NCBI GenBank assembly: GCA_018267955.1 | Contig: JAFDXL010000009.1 | Location: 832,717 to 896,716, forward strand | Reading direction: 5' to 3' | DNA: 64,000 nucleotides | DNA from: Bacteroidota bacterium | Lineage (GTDB): Bacteria; Bacteroidota; Bacteroidia; Chitinophagales; Chitinophagaceae | In this document: one piece after another, positions 45,243-54,171 of the stretch | How positions within the stretch are numbered: position 1 is the first letter of the stretch | Layout of the letters: every line of letters starts with the position of its first letter | The notes under the pieces: generated by a model | What the model saw: only the letters and a program-made list of their open reading frames with translations | What the model was told of the DNA's origin: nothing | Database searches by the model: none | Made by a program: the position numbers and the translations under genes

Positions 45243-45270
45243 GGCCTCCTTGACGGAGGCCTTTATTTTT
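45243..45270 (+). terminator. intrinsic terminator of pdhB
   Basis: GGCCTCC and GGAGGCC form a perfect 7-bp stem with a TTGAC loop, followed by TTTATTTTT. Confidence 0.85.
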
Positions 45271-45952
45271 ATTCGCCAGTCAATTGCTTGAATTCATTGT
45301 AATCTACAGATGCAGCTTTAAGCAAGCGGCATTCTGTTACCAATAAAATAAAACTTACTGTTGCCACGCTGGCATTAAAGATAGCATGTGCCTGTATATG
45401 AGTATGGCCATTGTTACCGGCAATAATTCCAAACCACATTGGTACATACCATGCGCTTGTTTGCCTTGCCATCTGATAATAGTAATTATGATGTGGCTTA
45501 TAACGAATCAAGGTATATAACATCCCGCCAAACATCCCCAGCATAACAAGGTCTGAAACATAACTGTTATCGAAGTAATCGAAGTATCCCATAGTAGCAT
45601 CCCATACAGACATCCTGTAAATGCTCCACCATAGTCCAATGCTCAATAGCAAATATGGTACGGACAAAACCACACTTTTCATACTTTGCCAATATAATTT
45701 GCGATAGCGACTGCGAGTGTTCTTCTCGAAATTGGCTTGTATCACATAGAAGCCTAATGTGCCAAAACTACGGTGCGCATTTTGCATGGCAACCTGTAAA
45801 TCGATACGGGGATCTTTAGCTAACTCCTCCTCTACCTTACATGCAAAGTGATCCAGTATCTCATTTACTACCAGCTCATCCTTAAAGCCACGAGAGTTGA
45901 TAAATTTCCTCAATTGCTGTAATTGCTCGCTGTTCAATATGATCTTATCCAT
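45269..45952 (-). CDS. membrane protein with an N-terminal HAAS-like domain
   Basis: The 227-residue protein begins with a helical domain (LNSEQLQQLRKFINSRGFKDELVVNEILDHFACKVEEELAK) like the HAAS/permease-prefix domains that often accompany PadR regulators. Then come about four membrane helices (residues about 93-110, 128-145, 167-180, 190-205). The function is unknown. The start overlaps the PadR gene by eight bases, so the two are co-translated and probably form a regulator-target pair. Confidence 0.75.
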   Translation of the reverse strand: MDKIILNSEQLQQLRKFINSRGFKDELVVNEILDHFACKVEEELAKDPRIDLQVAMQNAHRSFGTLGFYVIQANFEKNTRSRYRKLYWQSMKSVVLSVPYLLLSIGLWWSIYRMSVWDATMGYFDYFDNSYVSDLVMLGMFGGMLYTLIRYKPHHNYYYQMARQTSAWYVPMWFGIIAGNNGHTHIQAHAIFNASVATVSFILLVTECRLLKAASVDYNEFKQLTGE

Positions 45953-46283
45953 TGCTCAGTTTGGGGTTTAATATTAGCTGAACGGAATCCAGCGCTTCTT
46001 TTAGCGCCTGTATCTTACTGTGAGTTTCTTTCTTTCCCTGTTTGGTGAGTGCATAGTACTTGCGTATCCTGCCATCTACTTTTTCACTGGTAGTGGTAAG
46101 CAAACCATCTTCTACCAGTTTATGCAATGCAGGGTACAGCGCTGCTTCTGTAATACTCATCTTGTTTGCGGTACTCTCCCGCACGGCTTTCGTCATTTCA
46201 TAGCCATACATGCGCCCATTATCTTCCAGTAATTTGAGGATGATGGTGGTAAGACTACCTTTTACTACCGGGTTCGGCTCCAT
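45945..46283 (-). CDS. PadR family transcription regulator
   Basis: The 112-residue protein (from MEPNPVVKGSLTTIIL) has the PadR winged helix: LLEDNGRMYGYEMTKAVRE, ITEAALYPALHKLVEDGLL and a C-terminal helix. A longer reading frame to 46358 would run through two operator-like repeats, so I use the inner start. PadR proteins are repressors that respond to small molecules. The repeats at 46292-46331 are likely its operators. Confidence 0.9.
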   Translation of the reverse strand: MEPNPVVKGSLTTIILKLLEDNGRMYGYEMTKAVRESTANKMSITEAALYPALHKLVEDGLLTTTSEKVDGRIRKYYALTKQGKKETHSKIQALKEALDSVQLILNPKLSNG

Positions 46284-46291
46284 TCTTTTGT

Positions 46292-46331
46292 TACCTAATT
46301 TAGTGAGGTATTTACCTAATAAAATTAGGTA
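46292..46331 (-). promoter_or_regulatory. putative PadR operator repeats
   Basis: TACCTAAT/ATTAGGTA (46313-46320 and 46324-46331) is a perfect 8-bp inverted repeat with a three-base spacer. A second, looser copy (TACCTAAT at 46292-46299 and AGGTA at 46306-46310) lies beside it, directly upstream of the PadR ATG. Confidence 0.6.
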
Positions 46332-46371
46332 TGTTTTTATAAAATACCAAACCATCATACCATAATCCTCC

Positions 46372-46379
46372 TAAATTTG
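46372..46379 (+). promoter_or_regulatory. -7 promoter box of the flavoprotein gene
   Basis: TAAATTTG, a perfect TAnnTTTG match, 13 bases before the ATG at 46393. The PadR repeats lie 41 bases upstream and could affect both directions. Confidence 0.5.
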
Positions 46380-46392
46380 CCGCACATCGATT

Positions 46393-47649
46393 ATGGCTAA
46401 GAGCATAGACACAAAGGTTATCATTATAGGAGCAGGTCCGGCGGGCGCGGGTACATCTATTTATTTAACAAAAGCGGGCATTCCCCATGTGATCATAGAT
46501 AAAGCAGTATTCCCCCGCGACAAAGTATGCGGTGACGGATGCAGCGGTAAGACTGCATTTGTGCTACGCAAAGCCAATCCCGACTGGTTAAAAGAAATAT
46601 TCAGCCGCGAGACGGATTTCATGCCGAGCCATGGTATTATTATGGTGGCTCCAAACGGCAGGGCTATTAATATCCCCTACAACCCCAGCAGGCAGCCGGG
46701 TGAAACAGCCCCGGGCTTCACTACCCCACGGATGGTATTTGATAATTACCTTTTTGAAAAGCTACCCTCTCCTTACGCTACAATTTACCAGGATGCCAAC
46801 GTAAAGACTATTGTGCGGAATGCTGATAAAACCGTTACCGTAAGTTTTATGCAGGGCGACGAAGCAATAGAAGTTACCGCGCCGCTGATAGTAGGCGCCG
46901 ATGGCGATAAGGGCATTACACGCAGAACCATGTTGGGTGAGCACTTTTCGCACAAAGCATATACGGTGGGACTAAGAGGATATTATGAAGGCGTAACCGG
47001 ACTGCACCAGGAGAATTTTATAGAACTACATTTTTTACCGGAACTGCTACCGGGTTATTTCTGGATATTCCCTATGCCGAATGGCATGGCGAATGTAGGT
47101 GTGGGCATACTGTCGGAACGCATCAGGAGTAAAAAGATAAACCTGAGAGAAAAGATGCTGGATGCCATCAAAAACAACCCTAACATTAGTCACCGGTTTG
47201 CCAATGCAAAGCTGGTAGATAAAATACAGGGCTGGGGATTGCCTATGGGGGTAGAGTTATTACCGGTATCAGGAGACAACTTCCTGCTGACAGGTGATGC
47301 GGCCAGCCTGGTAGATCCTTTCAGCGGAGAAGGAATAGGCAATGCCCTGTATAGCGGCATGCTGGCTGCTTACGCTATAGAGAAGGCTGTACATGAAAAC
47401 AGATATGATGCAGCGTTCCTGAAAGAGGCATACGATGGACCGCTATATAAGCGCCTTGGCAATGAGCTAAAACTTAGCACCTCGCTGCAACGTCTTTGCA
47501 GGTTTCCATGGTTGTTCAACCTGATAGCTAATAAAGCAAACAAAAGCCCGGAACTGAGCAAGACCATCAGTTTTATGTTCACAGACCTGAACTTGCGAGA
47601 GCTTTTCAAAAAGCCATCGTTCTATGCTAAAATACTATTCAACCGATAG
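46393..47649 (+). CDS. geranylgeranyl reductase family FAD-dependent oxidoreductase
   Basis: The 418-residue protein has the FAD-binding VIIIGAGPAGAGTSIYL, the family signature FPRDKVCGDGCSGKTAF and the second FAD motif LLTGDAASLVDPFSGEGIGNALYSG. Members reduce double bonds in isoprenoid chains or act as related monooxygenases; the substrate here is unknown. It is cytosolic or loosely membrane-bound. The gene is divergent from padR and ends two bases from the convergent protease gene. Confidence 0.9.
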   Translation: MAKSIDTKVIIIGAGPAGAGTSIYLTKAGIPHVIIDKAVFPRDKVCGDGCSGKTAFVLRKANPDWLKEIFSRETDFMPSHGIIMVAPNGRAINIPYNPSRQPGETAPGFTTPRMVFDNYLFEKLPSPYATIYQDANVKTIVRNADKTVTVSFMQGDEAIEVTAPLIVGADGDKGITRRTMLGEHFSHKAYTVGLRGYYEGVTGLHQENFIELHFLPELLPGYFWIFPMPNGMANVGVGILSERIRSKKINLREKMLDAIKNNPNISHRFANAKLVDKIQGWGLPMGVELLPVSGDNFLLTGDAASLVDPFSGEGIGNALYSGMLAAYAIEKAVHENRYDAAFLKEAYDGPLYKRLGNELKLSTSLQRLCRFPWLFNLIANKANKSPELSKTISFMFTDLNLRELFKKPSFYAKILFNR

Positions 47650-47651
47650 TA

Positions 47652-50600
47652 TTACAGGTAAACAATTTTGCGCGCATACTTTTTATCGCCTAAAATGATA
47701 TGCAAGATGTATACACCGCTTGAAAAATGTGGTGTGTTCAACGTAGCCTTGTTATACCCTGCATCAGACTTGATGGTTTGCGTAAACACCTGCCTGCCTA
47801 TGGAATTGAACATTGCCAATTGCAGATCGGTACCACCAACAGCACTCCACTCTATATTCAGCTTGCCATCCCGTGTAGGGTTAGGACTTATGCCTAGGAG
47901 GTTGTCTATTGCCGGCACGGGGATATCATCAAAGACCTCCACATCATCAACAGCCAACCCTTCTTTTTCGCTACCCTGGTCTGAGAAGAAAATATAACGG
48001 AAACGTACTGTCTGTAGCCCCTTGGGGAGGTTTACAGAAACACTATGCCAATCGGTTCGTTCGCCTGTCCAGATATTATAGGAAGTATCGGTATACCAGT
48101 TAGCACTTTGAGTGGAGTCATTCAGCCGCTGCCAGTTAACGCCATCGGTACTGTACTGTAAAGTCGCGCCGTCGCAAAGGACGATTCCACAATCTTCTAT
48201 ATCGTGTGCTATGGCAAACCTGAATTTTGGATATCTAAGCGAACTAACCTCGAAACATGGTGAATACAAATAAGAAAGCTCCAGCGGATTATAATTACCG
48301 CTGAGATTGGTCTTCCATGCTTTAGTGCCGCTCGCAGCCTTATTTATCTTCGGAGACGCAGGCGTACCGTAGGCCCAGGAATCTGAAGTACCTTCTGTGT
48401 ACCAACTGCCGTCCCCATTTTCAAAGTTTTCATTGTATGGGAATGATGAGATAAGCGGCTGGTTGTGGAAAGAGTAATTTAAAATACTATCATTCCTTGT
48501 ATAAGTATCGCCTGTGGCAGCAACCCATACGTCCAGAGTATGTCCACCGGTTTTGGAGAGATCTATCAGCGCGTTAAAGCTATAATCGATTGTTTGTTTG
48601 CCAGCGAGTGTACTAAGCGTTTCATTGACTACCGGGCCGCCATCAAACCTATAGTAAAGCTGCACATTATTAAGTGCCTGGTTAACACCATTGCGCAACC
48701 TGATAACCAATGGTACCTGCCCATTTAAGCCACATTCTATTATACCGGGGGTAACAACAGATAATAATTGAATATCATTTTGCACCACGTATAATTTCAC
48801 ATTATCAATGGTGACACCTGATCCATAATTCCGTTCGCTAATGAGCGATTTATCGTCCTGGAGAAAATCAATTTGCGTACTGGGGGTGAAAGCCTGACCG
48901 GAAGCCTGTAAAGCATCAGTTATAGATAAAGAGCCCGAATTGACAGCGTTGCCGGAACCAGCCGTTGAAGTTTTGTATACATATAATTTAGACCAATTCT
49001 TTGTATCAGCACCGCGAACCGCAACAGCATTATCCTCAGGCGCCAATGGTGTGCCGTGCAATATATAATCAAACTCAAGACGTACTTCATCATTAGCAGC
49101 ATTATAATTACTCATATTGAACGTTCCGGTAAATTCATTAGCATGGTTTCGACCTGCATTGTAAATAGCATCAAGGCTGATGGAACGATTACCGGTAATT
49201 GTGATCGTGGAGTTTACAAAACTCCTCAAACGGCAGGTATCATTCTCATTGTGATAATCCCAACGGCCATCGGGAGAAATACCTATGCTATCATTCTCCG
49301 TTTCCAGGGCATCCCAGGCTTCAAACCCATCGGTGAAAGTACCGGCAAGATTTACAGGTGGGTTATCTAACTGTTTTAGTACCCTCATAATACTATCATT
49401 TGCAGTAACCGGATCAGTAGCAGAGAGATTCTGAACAGCGAGGCGTAATTGATATATGCCCAATGCGGAAAGGTCGATGCCGGGAATGGTTGCCAGGCCA
49501 ACGCTGTTTGCCGCAATCGGTATGGTCATCACCCTGGATTGCCAGGCACCTGCGTTGACGCTATATGATACCCTGTAACTATCCACTTTTACATCGTCGA
49601 GATTGCGTACCAATACCGATAAAGTTTCATTAGCAGTTAATTCTGTACTTGTAAGTTTACGCCCGGTTGATGGCTTTGCAAGAGTTTGTATCATCAAATC
49701 GCCATCGGAGATATGGCCCGTGCAATTGCCATCCTTAGGTGTGCGGAAAATAGCCGGACTGCGATAACCGCTCATACCATCCACAACAGGCCTGGCAGCA
49801 ACATAATAGGTGCTGTCTAAAGCGAGCCCGCTGAATGTGTAACTGGTATCGGTAACTGTATCTACCACCACCATTTTAATACCCTTTTTCATCATCACCT
49901 CATAGCCGGAGGCAGATGGTACTGAGGTCCATTTTATGTGAATATAGCCGGGACATTGAACGCCATCCAACGCGGCAGCAGGGCGAGGAGTAATAGCAAA
50001 CAGGCCTGTGGTATATTGCTGGCCGGTGCCATTACGAGTAAGGCGCATTTTACATTTACCGCTACTGATATTGGATGGTACACCCCACCTGAACTGGCGT
50101 ACAGAATCGCCAATGGTATTGGAAAGAACCGTCCAGTTTACACCACCATCCGTACTATATTCAAGCGTAAAGGAATTGGAATTGTCGGATGCCGTCCAAT
50201 ATAAACGTGCGCTATCGCCAGCCATGATAGCCGTTCCTGTTGTTGGGTAAGCCAGCATGACGCCTACAGGTATACAGTCATAGGCAATAACAAAATCCTG
50301 AGAGGCTGAGGGTACATTAAAACCTTTTACCCGGGCAATATACGTGCCTGGGGTAGGATTATTTATTGTAACCTGTTCCACATTATTAAGCCTGTCTACG
50401 CCTTCTTTTGCATTATTTTGTACGTTGGCAGGTGAAGGATCTAATACCAGTGGAGTATGAATAGCAGAGGAAGGTCCAGCAACCTGCAGATCGAGGTCAT
50501 TTACCAAAGCTGTGGACGCAAGCGGGTTAGCAACCGCATCGTGATAATACAACATCACCTTTAACTGAGCTGTATTAGGAGGAACACCAAAGTCTATATC

Positions 50601-52160
50601 CTGCTGCCCGCCATTTAAAATGGTACGTGTTGCGTATCTGCCGCTATCCAACATCTGCAGGGAACGATACACATCCAAGAAGCCGAAGCCAAAAGTATAA
50701 TCCGGGCCCGGGTTGCCCATATCCATAGCGCCATTCAGCAATACCGCCTTTAGCAGATCAGCATTGGGATTGGTACCGCCATTTAATTGTTTATACCGCT
50801 CTGTAAGCAGGGCAAGTCCACCCGCAACACCGGGCGATGCCATACTGGTACCGCCCGCTTCCAGGTATTCCACAGTATTAGTTGTAGACACTACTCCCCG
50901 GCCTACAGCAGTGATCTCCGGCTTCAACCGGCCATCTTTTGCGGGCCCACGGGATGCATCATCAGCATCGACATAATATTTATCGGTGCTGGTAACAACA
51001 ATATTATCTTTTGCAGGCTGGTATCCACCGGATACATTTCCAAAACCATTGGGGTAAGGCGTACAATTGAGCAAACCATCATTGCCCGCGGCAAAAACAT
51101 GCAGCACCTTATTATATTGCAGCGACATTCTATCTACCGCCACAGACAAAGCATTGTAGGTGCCGGAATAGCTGCAATCGTTAATAACGGCGGCATAAGA
51201 ATTGTTGGTAATGGTCATATTGTACTGTGGGAAGAAAGTGCCTGTGCGCTGCCAGATAGCATCAAACAAATGATCGATGAGCCTGGCTTCAGGCGCTACG
51301 CCTTCCCCTTTGACATCCATTATACCGGCACCACCTACAATACCGTTTATATGTACACCGTGATTTGTATATGGCTGCGGATTGTAATTAATAATCCTGT
51401 CTTTCAGATCTATATGGAAGTTGCCCGATACATTATCGCCAACACCTACGGTAACACCAGCTCCCCTTAAACCATAACCACCGTACATTACCGGTAGTGA
51501 TGCAATAGCAGCTTTGGAGGCGCAACGGGATTCAAAATTTAAAGGAACCGGTGTATTGTATTTACTTATATACTGTAAGCCATAAAAGCCTGCCAATTGC
51601 AATAGCAAACCGGCTTTTATACGTAACTGGTACACATGTACTCCCTGCAATTCATTTGGTATAATGGAAGCACCCAGCCTTTTGATATTAGCTTCGATAC
51701 TATCGGCAGGGATGTCTGTAAAGAATGAGGCCAATACCTGCATTTCGCTTTGAGGCTTTGCTTTTAAAAGCACATCATCCAGTTTCCAAGCAGGGTTAAC
51801 ATCTGTGAAACCATAAATAATACCTGGCAGGCTACTTGTTTTTTTAGAAACGTCTATAGTAGCGATATAGGTTTTGTCATAAATATAATCCTGCAATTGA
51901 ATACCCGCAACAGCAAGGAGAGAACGGTCTTGCACACCGGGCAGACGTGTAAGATGCACCAGGGCTTGCACACTACCAGCTGCATAATGCCTGGCAATAT
52001 CCTGATACCATGCATCTGCGTTGGCAGTAATGGTTATTGTGTTGTTCTTTATACTTATTCTGCTGACGTCAGCAGGCTGCGCAATGGTAATACCGCTTAC
52101 AGAAAGCAACAAGACCATCCATAACAAGCTTACCCTTAGCTGTACAGATCTTTTATTCAT
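47652..52160 (-). CDS. large secreted S8 serine peptidase, T9SS cargo
   Basis: The 1502-residue protein has a signal peptide (SLLWMVLLLSVSGITIAQ), a propeptide-like region and a subtilisin domain at about residues 220-500. The triad is visible: Asp in GVGDNVSG, His in NHGVHINGI and Ser in GGTSMASPGVAGG, with the oxyanion Asn in AAGNDG. Then come a beta-sandwich (QDIDFGVPPNTAQLKV), fibronectin III-like modules, several adhesive domains including a MAM-like jelly roll (FENGDGSWYTEG), and a T9SS type A sorting domain (LLGISPNPTRDGKLNIEW ... GVYILHIILGDKKYARKIVYL). It should digest proteins at the cell surface. The substrate is unknown. Confidence 0.9.
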   Translation of the reverse strand: MNKRSVQLRVSLLWMVLLLSVSGITIAQPADVSRISIKNNTITITANADAWYQDIARHYAAGSVQALVHLTRLPGVQDRSLLAVAGIQLQDYIYDKTYIATIDVSKKTSSLPGIIYGFTDVNPAWKLDDVLLKAKPQSEMQVLASFFTDIPADSIEANIKRLGASIIPNELQGVHVYQLRIKAGLLLQLAGFYGLQYISKYNTPVPLNFESRCASKAAIASLPVMYGGYGLRGAGVTVGVGDNVSGNFHIDLKDRIINYNPQPYTNHGVHINGIVGGAGIMDVKGEGVAPEARLIDHLFDAIWQRTGTFFPQYNMTITNNSYAAVINDCSYSGTYNALSVAVDRMSLQYNKVLHVFAAGNDGLLNCTPYPNGFGNVSGGYQPAKDNIVVTSTDKYYVDADDASRGPAKDGRLKPEITAVGRGVVSTTNTVEYLEAGGTSMASPGVAGGLALLTERYKQLNGGTNPNADLLKAVLLNGAMDMGNPGPDYTFGFGFLDVYRSLQMLDSGRYATRTILNGGQQDIDFGVPPNTAQLKVMLYYHDAVANPLASTALVNDLDLQVAGPSSAIHTPLVLDPSPANVQNNAKEGVDRLNNVEQVTINNPTPGTYIARVKGFNVPSASQDFVIAYDCIPVGVMLAYPTTGTAIMAGDSARLYWTASDNSNSFTLEYSTDGGVNWTVLSNTIGDSVRQFRWGVPSNISSGKCKMRLTRNGTGQQYTTGLFAITPRPAAALDGVQCPGYIHIKWTSVPSASGYEVMMKKGIKMVVVDTVTDTSYTFSGLALDSTYYVAARPVVDGMSGYRSPAIFRTPKDGNCTGHISDGDLMIQTLAKPSTGRKLTSTELTANETLSVLVRNLDDVKVDSYRVSYSVNAGAWQSRVMTIPIAANSVGLATIPGIDLSALGIYQLRLAVQNLSATDPVTANDSIMRVLKQLDNPPVNLAGTFTDGFEAWDALETENDSIGISPDGRWDYHNENDTCRLRSFVNSTITITGNRSISLDAIYNAGRNHANEFTGTFNMSNYNAANDEVRLEFDYILHGTPLAPEDNAVAVRGADTKNWSKLYVYKTSTAGSGNAVNSGSLSITDALQASGQAFTPSTQIDFLQDDKSLISERNYGSGVTIDNVKLYVVQNDIQLLSVVTPGIIECGLNGQVPLVIRLRNGVNQALNNVQLYYRFDGGPVVNETLSTLAGKQTIDYSFNALIDLSKTGGHTLDVWVAATGDTYTRNDSILNYSFHNQPLISSFPYNENFENGDGSWYTEGTSDSWAYGTPASPKINKAASGTKAWKTNLSGNYNPLELSYLYSPCFEVSSLRYPKFRFAIAHDIEDCGIVLCDGATLQYSTDGVNWQRLNDSTQSANWYTDTSYNIWTGERTDWHSVSVNLPKGLQTVRFRYIFFSDQGSEKEGLAVDDVEVFDDIPVPAIDNLLGISPNPTRDGKLNIEWSAVGGTDLQLAMFNSIGRQVFTQTIKSDAGYNKATLNTPHFSSGVYILHIILGDKKYARKIVYL

Positions 52161-52297
52161 AATAATATCAAATACAATTTACTGTATTAGTTTGATATAG
52201 GGTTTGACTTATAAAGAATATGACAAACGCGTGGAAGCTCATTTTTCGCTATATTTATAGATATAAAAATTGACTTGATAACACTTAAAATCCGATT

Positions 52298-53974
52298 ATG
52301 AGGGTAAAAACTCTACTAGCTGTTCTATTTCTATCAACCGGGGCAATAGATGCCGGTGCACAGGCCATAAAAATGCAGTTTATCAATAACTGTGCAGACG
52401 TTTCACTTAATGGTGTAGATATATACGTCAACGGTATACTTGCAGTAGACAATCTTAATTTTAGGACAGCTACTATATTTACAGATTATTTTACTGTACC
52501 TGTAAACAAACTGGAAATAGGCATTGCCCCCGCTACCAGTGCTACGGTTAACGACACCTTTTTTTCCAGGTCTATAACTTTTACTACACCAACGCCGTGT
52601 ATTGCAGTTATTAACGGTGTGCGCAGTGCATCCGGATATAGCCCCTATAAAAAGATGAGCATCGATATTTTAAATAATGCAGTTTTAAATGCATCTGTAA
52701 GCGGGAATACCGATTATGTGTTTATGAACGGGTCGACAGATGCTCCCACTCTTGATGTAAGATCAGGATTGAATATGGTGGGCAATGACCTGGCGTATGG
52801 TAATTTTACAGCGGGGTACACATCTACACCTACATCCGATTTTAAGATCAGGCTTACTAATACTACCGGCAGTAAAACCATCAATACCTACAACGCAGAT
52901 TTTGCTACTAAAAACCTGACAAATGAGGCTTGTATTATCGTAAGCTCCGGCTTTATGGATCCTTCAAGCAATAGCAACGGGGCCGCTTTCGGACTGTGGC
53001 TTGCCACACCTAATGGCGGGCAAATGACACAACTGCAAACAACAACACCTGAAGCTTTATCCCGCGCGCAATTCATCAATAACTGCGCGGATACTACCGC
53101 AGATACGGTAGATGTGTACTTAGACAATACAAGGATACTGGACAATTTTGCGTTTAGAACTGCAAGCGCTTTTATGGATATGACAGCTAAAACTGCACAT
53201 GATATTGATATTGCGCCGAAAAACAGCTCTTCAGTAAACGATAAGTTTTACCACTTATCTATAAGTCTGGATTCCGGGAAAAAATACATTTTCCTTGCTG
53301 ATGGGATACAGAGCTCCAAAGGATATACGCCTGCGTTGCCTTATGTGCTGCATTACACCAAAAATGCTATGGAAGATGCTGCCAGCACAGGCAATACCGA
53401 CGTTTGTTTTGCGCAGGGAAGTACAGATGCCTCCCTTATAGATCTTAAAGAATCTGGCAATACACTAGTTAGCGGTGCCAGCTATGGCTCATTTGCCGCT
53501 TATCAGCCCCTGGGAGCTACCTATCATCGTTTATCCCTTACCCAAGGCTCTAAAACAACAGATTATGATGCTGACCTTGGTAATTTGGGATTGCAGAACC
53601 TGGCAGTTGCAATAGTGGCATCCGGATTTGTTACACAAACAGCCAATTCCAATGGTCCTTATTTTGGTTTATGGGTTGCCTTACCGTCAGGAGGAGCTTT
53701 GAAAAAGCTACCGATTTCGGAGTCTGTATTTAAACTTGCCAACAATAAAGATTTTAAAATCTGGCCAAACCCCGTACAGAATTCCTTACACATAAGTACA
53801 TTAGACAATCAAACTATCTTATCGGCAGATGTGCTGGATATAACAGGCAGAACTGTTCTACAAAATCAGAAACTCAGCAATAATGCCTTAAATACTTCTT
53901 CATTAGCCCCCGGAAATTATGTTCTGAAATTTGTTTATCAAGGACAAATAGCCGCCCTGCGATTCAGTAAATAA
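52298..53974 (+). CDS. tandem DUF4397 protein, T9SS cargo
   Basis: The 558-residue protein has a signal peptide (MRVKTLLAVLFLSTGAIDAGAQ), then two copies of a DUF4397-like domain of about 220 residues each. The copies share FINNCAD, VDIYVNG/VDVYLDN, LNFRTAT/FAFRTAS and YVFMNGSTDAP/DVCFAQGSTDAS, so the gene arose by internal duplication. It ends in a T9SS sorting domain (FKIWPNPVQNSLHIST ... GNYVLKFVYQGQIAALRFSK). DUF4397 proteins are extracellular; their role is not known. A bidirectional terminator follows. Confidence 0.85.
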   Translation: MRVKTLLAVLFLSTGAIDAGAQAIKMQFINNCADVSLNGVDIYVNGILAVDNLNFRTATIFTDYFTVPVNKLEIGIAPATSATVNDTFFSRSITFTTPTPCIAVINGVRSASGYSPYKKMSIDILNNAVLNASVSGNTDYVFMNGSTDAPTLDVRSGLNMVGNDLAYGNFTAGYTSTPTSDFKIRLTNTTGSKTINTYNADFATKNLTNEACIIVSSGFMDPSSNSNGAAFGLWLATPNGGQMTQLQTTTPEALSRAQFINNCADTTADTVDVYLDNTRILDNFAFRTASAFMDMTAKTAHDIDIAPKNSSSVNDKFYHLSISLDSGKKYIFLADGIQSSKGYTPALPYVLHYTKNAMEDAASTGNTDVCFAQGSTDASLIDLKESGNTLVSGASYGSFAAYQPLGATYHRLSLTQGSKTTDYDADLGNLGLQNLAVAIVASGFVTQTANSNGPYFGLWVALPSGGALKKLPISESVFKLANNKDFKIWPNPVQNSLHISTLDNQTILSADVLDITGRTVLQNQKLSNNALNTSSLAPGNYVLKFVYQGQIAALRFSK

Positions 53975-53989
53975 GCCAGTTCAAAATAC

Positions 53990-54028
53990 AAATAAAAAAG
54001 ACGCTTCATAGAGCGTCTTTTTTATTTG
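53990..54028. terminator. bidirectional terminator after the DUF4397 gene
   Basis: GACGCT and AGCGTC pair around TCATAG, extended by symmetric A and T runs (CAAATAAAAAA / TTTTTTATTTG). Confidence 0.8.
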
Positions 54029-54114
54029 TGCCATTGTTATCAGACATAACAATAAGTGCCCGGCATCGACGAGAAACCAGTCTACTTGGTAACTAAACAA
54101 CTAATAGTACAGGC

Positions 54115-54149
54115 ATAAAAAAGAAGCCGCACCAAATAGGTGCGGCTTC
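54115..54149 (-). terminator. terminator of rpsA
   Basis: GAAGCCGCACC and GGTGCGGCTTC form a perfect 11-bp stem (54123-54133, 54139-54149). On the minus strand it is followed by a run of T. It lies 23 bases after the rpsA stop. Confidence 0.85.
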
Positions 54150-54171
54150 AATAAAACTATATTGAATCAGC

